This document shows positions 15,342-22,461 of a stretch of 40,107 nt of DNA, piece after piece. Both the position numbers and the translations under genes were made by a program. The notes beneath the pieces were generated by a model, which saw only the letters and a program-made list of their open reading frames with translations, did not search any database and was not told the origin of the DNA. Origin of the DNA: Verrucomicrobiaceae bacterium (GTDB lineage Bacteria > Verrucomicrobiota > Verrucomicrobiia > Verrucomicrobiales > Akkermansiaceae). The number at the start of each line of letters is the position of its first letter. The first letter of the stretch is position 1. The stretch spans positions 1 through 40,107 of the forward strand of contig JAPOLH010000003.1 in assembly GCA_029977225.1 (NCBI GenBank), read 5' to 3'.

Positions 15342-16895
15342 TCAGGCCGTGAAGGTATCCAGCGCAGGTCTTTCACCTAAATTTGCCTTTGCTTTGCCGT
15401 TGGCGTTGAGGTGAGTGAGGCAGTGGTGAACATCCTCTGGGTCGGCATGGATTGCGCTGGCGATTTGTTCGGCTGTTTGTGGCGATGCCGTGAGCTTGGC
15501 TGCAACATGCTTGAGTGTGTCGAGAAAGACTCCTGCGGCTTTTTTGCCTGCTTCCACACCGGGTTGATGATAGGCGTTGATGTTGACCAACGAGGCGTAG
15601 AACGAGACCGCGCGTTCGAAGAGTGCGATGAGCAACCCGAGGTGAAAGGGGGTGACTTCCGGGATTGAGATCGTGTGCGACTTACGGCCGGATTCATGCA
15701 GTGCCTTTCGCGTTCCGCGCAGAAAACCTTGGAGGTAATCGGCAGATGTAGTGCTGGGCTCGACTTCGATGCTCTGGCCATCGCGGCCTTTACGAACTTC
15801 GATGAATGTGGCGAAAAAATTATTCACGCCGTCGCGCAATTGTTGGACATAGGCGTGTTGATCGGTGGATCCCTTGTTGCCATAGACCGCGATGCCTTGG
15901 TTTACCACCTTGCCATCGAGGTCGAGTTCTTTGCCAAGCGACTCCATGACGAGTTGCTGAAGGTATTTGGAAAACAGCACGAGCGAGTCCTTGTAAGGAA
16001 GGACGACCATGTCTTTTTCGCCTTTGCCATTGGTTGCGTGATGCCACGCGAGGGCCAACTGCATCGAGGCATTTGACATCACATCGGTCTTGCGTGTTTC
16101 CGCATCCATGGCGGCGGCGCCCGCGAGCAGATCATCGATATTGATGCCTTGAAGTGCTGCGGGCACGAGACCGACCGTGGATAGTAGTGAGGTGCGCCCA
16201 CCGACCCAGTCTTCCATGGGAAAAGTGGTGATGAACTTCTCTTCGGTCGCGTATTGGTGGAGCTTTGAATCGGTGCCGGTGACAGCAATCGAGTGTTTTC
16301 CAAAATTGAGTCCGGCAGCCTTCCATGCCGCTGCCGCTTCGAGCATGCCGTTGCGAGTTTCGGGGGTGCCGCCGGATTTTGAAATCACCAGCACGAGTGT
16401 ATGGGCTAGGCCAGATGGTTTGAGTTTTTCTAGGACCGCGTCGAAGCCCGCTGGATCGGTGTTATCGAAGAAAAAGATGGGCAGTTTGGCGTGGTTGCCG
16501 AGGGCTTCGGCGACGAGTTGCGGGCCGAGGGCGGAGCCGCCGATGCCGATGAGGAGAAGTTGTTTGAAGCGTGGGCCGGTGGGTGTGGCAATTTCGCTCG
16601 AGTGGATTTTTGAGGCGAATTTTTTCAGCTCGGCAAGTGGTTTGGTGATCGCATCGCGCAGTTCGGGTGTGGGTGCGAGATCGGCATTGCGCAGCCAATA
16701 GTGGCCGACGCGGCGGTTTTCATCGGGGTTGGCAATGGCGCCGGCTTCGAGTGACTTCATGTCATCGAAGGCCTTGTTGATTTTCGGCATCATCTTGGAG
16801 ATGAAGTCGGGAGAGATATCCATCAACGAGAGATCAAGGGAGAACCCGAGATGAGGGAGGCGCAGCAGCGATTGATTGTAGGATAGCCAAGACAT
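15342..16895 (-). CDS. pgi: Glucose-6-phosphate isomerase with C-terminal HTH-like tail
   Basis: Pgi interconverts glucose-6-phosphate and fructose-6-phosphate in the cytoplasm. The 517-aa product has SIS-domain signatures LLIGIGGSALGPQLVAEAL and VISKSGGTPETRNG, the GGRTSLLSTVG loop (PMEDWVGGRTS) and the conserved YGNKGSTDQHAYVQQLRDG segment with catalytic residues; His in INAYHQPGVEAGK follows. The last about 60 residues (from 458) add a segment, TAEQIASAIHADPEDVHHCL, that reads like a small winged helix-turn-helix; similar tails occur, as I recall, on some cyanobacterial-type Pgi proteins. The gene lies 13 bp after nadA and is probably co-transcribed with it. Confidence 0.96.
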   Translation of the reverse strand: MSWLSYNQSLLRLPHLGFSLDLSLMDISPDFISKMMPKINKAFDDMKSLEAGAIANPDENRRVGHYWLRNADLAPTPELRDAITKPLAELKKFASKIHSSEIATPTGPRFKQLLLIGIGGSALGPQLVAEALGNHAKLPIFFFDNTDPAGFDAVLEKLKPSGLAHTLVLVISKSGGTPETRNGMLEAAAAWKAAGLNFGKHSIAVTGTDSKLHQYATEEKFITTFPMEDWVGGRTSLLSTVGLVPAALQGINIDDLLAGAAAMDAETRKTDVMSNASMQLALAWHHATNGKGEKDMVVLPYKDSLVLFSKYLQQLVMESLGKELDLDGKVVNQGIAVYGNKGSTDQHAYVQQLRDGVNNFFATFIEVRKGRDGQSIEVEPSTTSADYLQGFLRGTRKALHESGRKSHTISIPEVTPFHLGLLIALFERAVSFYASLVNINAYHQPGVEAGKKAAGVFLDTLKHVAAKLTASPQTAEQIASAIHADPEDVHHCLTHLNANGKAKANLGERPALDTFTA

Positions 16896-16908
16896 CGTGT
16901 GAGAGGGA

Positions 16909-17844
16909 TTAGGCTTTTGATTGTTCGAGCATGCGGAGCAGCGGTGCTTCAGCGCGTTTGCGGATGGATTCCTCCATTTCGACTCGAGGCGAAAGGTTGG
17001 CGAGGCAGTCGCGAAGTTTTTGGAGGGTGTTCATTTTCATGTAGTGGCATTCGGCGCAGGCGCAGCGGTCGGTTGGACCTGGGATGAGGTTTTTGTCGGG
17101 GCACTCTTTGCGCAGGCGGTGAAGCATGCCGCTTTCGGTGACCACGATGATGTTTTTGACCGGCGCGTTTTTGCAGTAGTCGACCATTTTTTCCGTCGAG
17201 CAGACTTCATCGGCGAGGAGCCTGACCGCTTGGGGGCACTCTGGGTGAGCGACAACGAGGGCATCGGGATACTCCGATTTGATGCGTTGGATCGATTCGC
17301 GGGTGAACTCGACATGGACATAACAGTTGCCTTTCCAGAGGTCCATTTTGCGGCCGGTTTGTTCTATGACCCAAGCGCCGAGGTTTTCATCGGGTACGAA
17401 AAGGATGGGTCGGTCCTTCGGTGCTTGATTGACGATTTTCACCGCGTTGCCTGAGGTGCAGATCACATCGCAGAGTGCTTTCACCGCGCCGGAGCAATTG
17501 ATGTAGGCGATGACATAATAGTTCTTTTCCTTGTTGGCGCTGATGAATGCTTCGAGTTGCTCGGCTGGGCATGATTGCTCGAGCGAGCAGCCTGCATCCT
17601 TGTCGGGGAGCACGACAATTTTCTCCGGGTTCACGATCTTGGCAGTTTCGGCCATGAAGTGAACGCCGCAGAATGCGATCACATCGGCGTTGGTTTCCTT
17701 GGCATGGTATGCGAGGCCGAGTGAGTCGCCGACGTAATCCGCTACATCCTGGATCTCCGCCGATTGGTAGTTGTGGGCGAGGATGACCGCGTTGCGCGAT
17801 TTTTTGAGGTCGAGAATTTCCTGTTTGAGATCGAGTGAGGTCAT
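16909..17844 (-). CDS. nadA: Quinolinate synthase A
   Basis: NadA condenses iminoaspartate with dihydroxyacetone phosphate to quinolinate, the second step of de novo NAD synthesis, using a [4Fe-4S] cluster. The 311-aa product starts near VILAHNYQSAEIQDVADYVGDSL, a family hallmark, and carries the Cys-bearing segments INCSGAVKALCDVICTSGNA, VVAHPECPQAV and CACAECHYMKMNT that supply the cluster ligands. Length fits the short bacterial form. The start overlaps the stop of the zinc-ribbon bactofilin gene by 4 bp (ATGA), suggesting translational coupling. No nadB or nadC is in the window. Confidence 0.97.
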   Translation of the reverse strand: MTSLDLKQEILDLKKSRNAVILAHNYQSAEIQDVADYVGDSLGLAYHAKETNADVIAFCGVHFMAETAKIVNPEKIVVLPDKDAGCSLEQSCPAEQLEAFISANKEKNYYVIAYINCSGAVKALCDVICTSGNAVKIVNQAPKDRPILFVPDENLGAWVIEQTGRKMDLWKGNCYVHVEFTRESIQRIKSEYPDALVVAHPECPQAVRLLADEVCSTEKMVDYCKNAPVKNIIVVTESGMLHRLRKECPDKNLIPGPTDRCACAECHYMKMNTLQKLRDCLANLSPRVEMEESIRKRAEAPLLRMLEQSKA

Positions 17845-18695
17845 CGGTATACTGGCATGCTTTGTGTTTCGTTGGCTTGGGTGGAATCGCCATTAATGAT
17901 TTCCACGGTGCCGAAATGGTGGGCGCCGGATTTTACCACGAGAGAGCTTGTGCGGACAAGTCCGTGAAATTGCGCGCGCTTTTCGAGTGATACCGTACCG
18001 GAGCAGGTGAGTTGCCCACGCACATTGCCATTGATGCAGGCGGACTCCGCGATGACGGAGCTGAGAAATTCGACACGTGAGCCCTTTTCGACAAGGAGTC
18101 GGCGGCAGTGGATGGGGTGGTTGAATTTCGCGTGTGATCGGATCACCAAGTCGCCGGTGCAGTGAATGGGGCAATGAACACTGCCCATTACGATGAGGTC
18201 ATGGCAATCGAGGCTGGCGGCATTGAAGTTGCCGTTTTTGCGAATTGTCACATTGCCGCAGGTTTTGATGCTGCGATCGCAAAGCGTGTTGATTTCGTGA
18301 TCGAGCAGGCTGAGGTAGCTGCAGCATTTCGGGCACTGGCTCGATTGGGAGTCGCCGGCTACCTTGAAGTGGTGCTGGCAGGCGAAGCAGGTGAGTTCGC
18401 GCGGTGGGGATGGAGGGTTGAGAAATTGCAGCAGGATTTCCCTAAAGCTAGGTTTGGGAGGTGCTGGTGCAGTCGCTTCGAGTGTCTTGCGCGGTGTTTC
18501 CGGCGGCTCTTCCTGCGGTGATTTTGCGATGCGCGCGGTGGTGGTTTGCCGGGCGACGCCCTTGCCGTTGGTCACGCTGATGCCAGACCTGCAATTACGG
18601 CATTGGGTCGAGACCACCATCGCTGGCTCCTGCTGGGAGTGCCCGCATTCCGGGCATTCGATGCGGATGCGATGGCGCTGAGGCTCATCGGCCAT
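17841..18695 (-). CDS. Zinc-ribbon bactofilin-like protein
   Basis: A 284-aa protein with an unusual architecture. The N-terminus holds a CPEC...CRNC zinc ribbon (Cys14, 17, 32, 35), a Pro/Ala/Glu-rich linker (about 44-98) and a second ribbon CFAC...CPKC (Cys103, 106, 121, 124). From about residue 135 to 270 there are short repeated strands (NVTIRKNGNFNAASLDCHDL, GDLVIRSHAKFNHPIHC, GTVSLEKRAQFHG) typical of the right-handed beta-helix of bactofilins, the polymer-forming cytoskeletal proteins. The beta-helix part is richer in Cys and His than a normal bactofilin. It follows a canonical bactofilin gene by 33 bp and overlaps nadA by 4 bp. The zinc ligands and fold are inferred from pattern; function is unknown. 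Confidence 0.75.
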   Translation of the reverse strand: MADEPQRHRIRIECPECGHSQQEPAMVVSTQCRNCRSGISVTNGKGVARQTTTARIAKSPQEEPPETPRKTLEATAPAPPKPSFREILLQFLNPPSPPRELTCFACQHHFKVAGDSQSSQCPKCCSYLSLLDHEINTLCDRSIKTCGNVTIRKNGNFNAASLDCHDLIVMGSVHCPIHCTGDLVIRSHAKFNHPIHCRRLLVEKGSRVEFLSSVIAESACINGNVRGQLTCSGTVSLEKRAQFHGLVRTSSLVVKSGAHHFGTVEIINGDSTQANETQSMPVYR

Positions 18696-18728
18696 TGCGT
18701 CTGGTGCAGGTGTTGAGAGGGCTCAAGA

Positions 18729-19316
18729 TCAGGAGATGGTACCGGCGAGAGTGCCTTGTTTGGGCAACTCGCTGGCGGCAGCCACGGATTTCGATGCGGC
18801 AGGTGACGCAGTTTGGGCGGCGCCTTGGGCAGGGGTGCCCACGGTGGATTTGCCAACGAAGATTGCGCCGGCTTCGATCGAAAGGGTTTTGGCCTTGATG
18901 TCGCCAACCACTTCCGCGCTTGCCTTCAATTCGACGCGATCGCTTGCAGTAAGATTTCCATGAACCTTGCCGTAGACGATGATGGTGGCCGTGCTGATCT
19001 CCGCCTTGATGCGGGCGTTTTCACCGATGGTGAGATTTCCATCGGAGGATATGTTGCCTTCTATTTTCCCGTCGATCACGAGGTCATTGGTGAATTTCAC
19101 CGAGCCTTTGATTTCGACATCGGAGGACAGCACATTTCGCGATGCTTGGGGTGAGTTGCTGCGAGGGCTTGCAGATTGCGAGCTGTAGCTGGAGGACTGC
19201 GATGTAAAGGATGCGGATGCGATGGGGTTGGTGGAGTCGTTTGGGCGACTGTCCGCATTCGTAATGGTGGAGCGGGTGGTTTCTCCCTGATCTTGGCCGA
19301 TGACTTTTTTGAACAT
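18729..19316 (-). CDS. Bactofilin (polymer-forming cytoskeletal protein)
   Basis: A 195-aa bactofilin. These proteins polymerise without nucleotide and scaffold envelope or shape-determining enzymes at the inner face of the membrane. The central beta-helix spans about residues 60-155, with the characteristic repeats NVLSSDVEIKGSVKFTNDLV, IDGKIEGNISSDGNLTIGEN and VYGKVHGNLTASDRVELKAS. The tails are disordered: a Ser/Gln/Asn-rich N-terminus (about 1-58) and an Ala/Ser-rich C-terminus. The N-terminal MFKKVI may be a short membrane-targeting segment, as in other bactofilins. Neighbours are a TPR membrane protein upstream and a zinc-ribbon bactofilin downstream. Confidence 0.9.
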   Translation of the reverse strand: MFKKVIGQDQGETTRSTITNADSRPNDSTNPIASASFTSQSSSYSSQSASPRSNSPQASRNVLSSDVEIKGSVKFTNDLVIDGKIEGNISSDGNLTIGENARIKAEISTATIIVYGKVHGNLTASDRVELKASAEVVGDIKAKTLSIEAGAIFVGKSTVGTPAQGAAQTASPAASKSVAAASELPKQGTLAGTIS

Positions 19317-19387
19317 ATGTTTGGGATGCTTAAATTGAAGGTTGTTGTACGACTCGACTATGTTGGAAGAGGCGATTTTCTCCAGTC

Positions 19388-20158
19388 TTAATTTTTCTTT
19401 TTAGTGGGTTTGCTGGGGCTTTTTGCGGGAGCGGGCGCGGGAGTCGGTGTGGGGCTGGGGGGCGCTGGTTGAGCCACGGCTTCTTTCTTGGGTTCGGGTG
19501 CCGGGGGCTGGACTTCCACGGGTGGTTTGGCTTTCACCGATTTGAGGCGTTCGTTTGCGAGATCGATGAATCTGCTTTCTGGAAAATCGGATTTGACCTG
19601 GTTGAAGTAGGATTCGGCTTTTGCGGTGTCGCCGCCGATCTTGGCGATGTCGCCGAGGCAGATCAACGCGTAGGGGGCGATGTATCGGGCCGATGGGTCA
19701 TTGACGATTTGTTGGAAGATTGTGGATGCTTCGGCGTTTTTTCCTTGGGACATCAAGCATGCACCGAGTTTGGCACTGGCTGTGGCCCGCGCCGGATGGT
19801 CATTTTGGGTGGCGATGAAATCTTGAAGGGTTTTGATTGCTACATCCGTTTTGTTTTCTCCGACTTGCATGTCAGCGAGAAGCAATTTCGCTGATGCAGC
19901 GGCCTTGGTGTTGGCGTGGTTGCTGATCACATCCTGCAATGTGGAGGTAGTTGTTGCCTTGCTTAGAGCCACACCTGCGCTGTGCTCCCGGCTTTTTTCC
20001 ACGCCGCGGATGACGATGTAAACGGCACTGGCAGCAACCGCGACGGCGAACAGGATGGCGAGCGTCTTCTGATTGTTGTCGAGAAACTGCTCGAACTTGC
20101 TAGGGCCAAGATTGATTTCCGCGAGCGGCGCGACAGAGGGAGTGGTGTCTTCGGGCAT
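19388..20158 (-). CDS. TPR membrane protein (YfgM-like) with Pro/Lys-rich tail
   Basis: A 256-aa single-span protein. A short cytoplasmic N-terminus with FEQFLDNNQKTLAILFAVAV leads into one membrane helix (about residues 29-47). TPR-type helices follow (about 60-200; AKLGACLMSQGKNAEASTIF, ALICLGDIAKIGGDTAKAES), then a Pro/Ala-rich tail ending in a Lys cluster. The layout matches the YfgM family (DUF2133/TPR_21), whose E. coli member works with the periplasmic chaperone PpiD near SecYEG; the role here is inferred only. The start at 20158 (MPEDTTPSVAP) is preferred because the track's earlier 20 residues overlap the promoter region shared with the divergent lpxB. It may head the bactofilin-nadA-pgi run. 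Confidence 0.8.
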   Translation of the reverse strand: MPEDTTPSVAPLAEINLGPSKFEQFLDNNQKTLAILFAVAVAASAVYIVIRGVEKSREHSAGVALSKATTTSTLQDVISNHANTKAAASAKLLLADMQVGENKTDVAIKTLQDFIATQNDHPARATASAKLGACLMSQGKNAEASTIFQQIVNDPSARYIAPYALICLGDIAKIGGDTAKAESYFNQVKSDFPESRFIDLANERLKSVKAKPPVEVQPPAPEPKKEAVAQPAPPSPTPTPAPAPAKSPSKPTKKKN

Positions 20159-20312
20159 GGAGTGACCTTGTGGATGGTTCGTTGAGGTGATCAAAGCGGC
20201 CAGGCGGGGGGATATCAATGCGGAAGTCTGCAGAGACTGGGATTTTCCGCGAATGAGATGTCAGCCGTATTTTTCATGGTCAGCCCAAACCATGGTCGTT
20301 AGGCTCGCGGCC

Positions 20313-21443
20313 ATGGGTGAGCGCTTGTATGTTGTAGCGGGCGAGCTGAGCGGCGATGCGCATGGCGCGGGGCTTTTGCGAGAGTTGTTGGCGTTGCGGC
20401 CAGGGCTTGAGCTGTGTGGCGCGGGTGGCCCGGAGATGGTGAAAGTCGCGGGCGAAGGGATTAACGATTGGGTGGAGGATGCTGCGGTGATGGGCGTGTG
20501 GGAGGTGTTGAAAAAGTACGGATGGTTTCGTGAGTGTTTCGCAAAAATGATGCATGAGCTGCGGGAATTTGGCCCGGCCGTCCTTTTGCTCATCGATTAC
20601 CCGGGTTTCAATTTGCGTTTTGCCGAGGCAGTGAGGCGGGAATTTCCCGGGATACGGATCATCCAATACATCAGCCCGAAGGTGTGGGCTTGGAACAAGC
20701 GGCGGATTCCAAAAATGGCGAGGATCCTCGACGAGGTGCTTTGTTTGTTTCCGTTCGAGGTGGCGATCTTTGAAGCTGCCGGGCTTAAGGCTAGCTTTGT
20801 GGGCAATCCTTTGGTGGATCAGCTTCAGGGAGTGCTTGCGGCGAACATTGCTAGGGATTCCACACTGGTCGGATTGTTTCCTGGGAGTCGCGAGCGTGAG
20901 GTGGCGCGCTTGTTTCCGATGATGATTGAGGCCGCCGATCGTTTGAGAAACTGTCGCACAGACCTGAATTTCGAGGTGCCTGCGGCGACAGAAAAATTAG
21001 CGATAAAGATTCGCGGCATGATCGACCAAGTCGGGGCGGCGGAGTGGATCAAGGTCAGGACTGGCGGTAGTCATGAGTTGATGCGGCAGGCTGGCTGTGG
21101 GGTGATTGCCAGTGGCACGGCGACGCTTGAGGCAGCCTGTTTGGGCATTCCGTACTGTCTTGTGTACCGGGTCGCGCCCTTGACCTATTTTTTGGCCAAA
21201 TTACTGGTGAAAATTGAGTTCATTGGCTTGGTCAACATCATCGCCGGCGAACGAGTGGTCGAGGAGTTGGTGCAAGCGGATGCCAGCCCTGAGAAGGTCG
21301 CAGAGCAGCTCAAGCGCTTGATTGAATCGCCCGAGCTTACCTCAAAAATGCAGACAAGGCTTGCCGGTGTGGCGGCGATGCTGGGAGAGCCGGGCGTGGA
21401 GAAGAGGGCTGCCGCACGGGTGGCGCATTGGTTGGAGGCTTGA
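20313..21443 (+). CDS. lpxB: Lipid-A-disaccharide synthase
   Basis: LpxB joins UDP-2,3-diacylglucosamine and lipid X into the lipid A disaccharide at the inner membrane, evidence of a lipopolysaccharide-bearing outer membrane. The 376-aa product begins MGERLYVVAGELSGDAHGAG, the family's N-terminal motif, and shows MGVWEVLKKYGWF, LLIDYPGFNLRFAE, YISPKVWAWNKRRIPKMA, FVGNPLVDQL, LFPGSREREV and SGTATLEAACLGIPYCLVYR. I chose ATG 20313 because family members start about two residues before the first strand; ATG 20292 would add seven residues. It is divergent from the TPR gene across 154 bp. Confidence 0.96.
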   Translation: MGERLYVVAGELSGDAHGAGLLRELLALRPGLELCGAGGPEMVKVAGEGINDWVEDAAVMGVWEVLKKYGWFRECFAKMMHELREFGPAVLLLIDYPGFNLRFAEAVRREFPGIRIIQYISPKVWAWNKRRIPKMARILDEVLCLFPFEVAIFEAAGLKASFVGNPLVDQLQGVLAANIARDSTLVGLFPGSREREVARLFPMMIEAADRLRNCRTDLNFEVPAATEKLAIKIRGMIDQVGAAEWIKVRTGGSHELMRQAGCGVIASGTATLEAACLGIPYCLVYRVAPLTYFLAKLLVKIEFIGLVNIIAGERVVEELVQADASPEKVAEQLKRLIESPELTSKMQTRLAGVAAMLGEPGVEKRAAARVAHWLEA

Positions 21444-21521
21444 TGTTTGTGTGGTGGTTTCGGTGGTTTTTCCATCGCTTCGGGGTTGCCTTTCGGTGGG
21501 GGCAAGGTAAGAAGCGGCGCG

Positions 21522-21692
21522 ATGAAATGCTTTTCCTCCCTGATTCTGGTGATGGCCTGCCTCGTTGGAATTTCCTGCGAGCGTCATGAGTTCGAAGGCC
21601 CCAACGGCACCAAGCAGCTTCACAAGCATGGCTCGGGTCATTCCGGCAATCATGCCGAGGAGCACGCCGAAGAGCACAAGGCCGCTCATTGA
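21522..21692 (+). CDS. His-rich small putative lipoprotein
   Basis: A 56-aa product inside a longer track ORF; the start at ATG 21522 is picked because it begins a signal sequence (MKCFSSLILVMACLVGISC) that ends in Cys19, a possible lipobox although Gly replaces the usual Leu at -3. The mature part is only about 37 residues and very rich in His, Glu and Gly, with seven His in the last 24 residues (LHKHGSGHSGNHAEEHAEEH). It could bind divalent metals; this is inference from composition. Its stop codon overlaps the stop of the convergent reductase gene. It lies 78 bp downstream of lpxB and could be read through from it. Confidence 0.6.
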   Translation: MKCFSSLILVMACLVGISCERHEFEGPNGTKQLHKHGSGHSGNHAEEHAEEHKAAH

Positions 21693-22342
21693 GTGGTGTC
21701 GACTGCTTTGCGGCTGTAGCTGAGGAAACATTCGCCGAGTGCGGATTCCGGCTCGAAGTGCTTGAGCTCGAACATGATGCTGCGAGGCAAATAACCATTG
21801 ATCTCACCCGTGGCCGTGGCGGCAGTCGATCCGGTGAAGATGGTGTGCGCGGCGAGGGTCGCATGAAATTCGTCGATTGCATCCATTTCCGCGAGTGACC
21901 GAATCAGTTCGCCGCCGCCTTCGCAGTGGAGGCTTTGGACGCCGAGTTTAGTTTTTAGATGTTCGAGAAATTTTTCGAGCGATATGTGATGAACCGTGAT
22001 CTTGTCGGCGAGTACTGGATCTATCGGTGGAGGCTTATTGCCGGTGATCACGAGATGGATCGGGCCGCCGTCGCGATGAAAAATCAGGTGTTTGGGATCG
22101 ATTGCACGGCCTCGTGAAATCACGCAGCGCAGCGGTGGAGTGGCCTTGTCCGAGCAAGTAAGTGTCATGCGGTCGGCGATGAACGTGCCCATGCCGACGA
22201 GCAGGGCGTCGGCGGACTGGCGCAATTCCATGAGGCGGGCATGGTCTTTTTTTGAGGTCCAGCCCGAGGGTCTGCGGTCGGCCGAGGTGATTTTGCCATC
22301 GGCGGAGATGGCGAGGTTCGTAGAGATCCGCGGGCGTTGCAT
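21686..22342 (-). CDS. RibD C-terminal-domain (DHFR-fold) reductase
   Basis: A 218-aa NADPH-dependent reductase of the RibD_C family, which includes the reductase that makes 5-amino-6-ribitylamino-uracil phosphate in riboflavin synthesis. Visible motifs are ISTNLAISADGKITS at the N-terminus, LMELRQSADALLVGMGTFIADR near residue 45 and LHCEGGGELIRSLAEMDAID near residue 143. The deaminase half of bifunctional RibD is absent, so it is either a stand-alone reductase or a related enzyme of unknown substrate. ATG 22342 places the conserved strand at the very start; ATG 22360 is an alternative. It is convergent with the His-rich lipoprotein and divergent from the SLC13 permease. Confidence 0.82.
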   Translation of the reverse strand: MQRPRISTNLAISADGKITSADRRPSGWTSKKDHARLMELRQSADALLVGMGTFIADRMTLTCSDKATPPLRCVISRGRAIDPKHLIFHRDGGPIHLVITGNKPPPIDPVLADKITVHHISLEKFLEHLKTKLGVQSLHCEGGGELIRSLAEMDAIDEFHATLAAHTIFTGSTAATATGEINGYLPRSIMFELKHFEPESALGECFLSYSRKAVDTTQ

Positions 22343-22461
22343 CGTTGGGATTAGGGCCATTTTCCATGATTTACGCAAGACGTGATGGGCTTTGGTGGAC
22401 AAACTTGCGCTTGCCAAAGCGGCGGGCGCTGTTCATGGCGTGAGCGTTTCCCCAACCCACC

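Noticed and set aside
20187-20312. N-terminal extension of LpxB in the ORF track
   Set aside because: LpxB family proteins start next to the YVVAGELSGD strand; the upstream part lies in the divergent promoter region.
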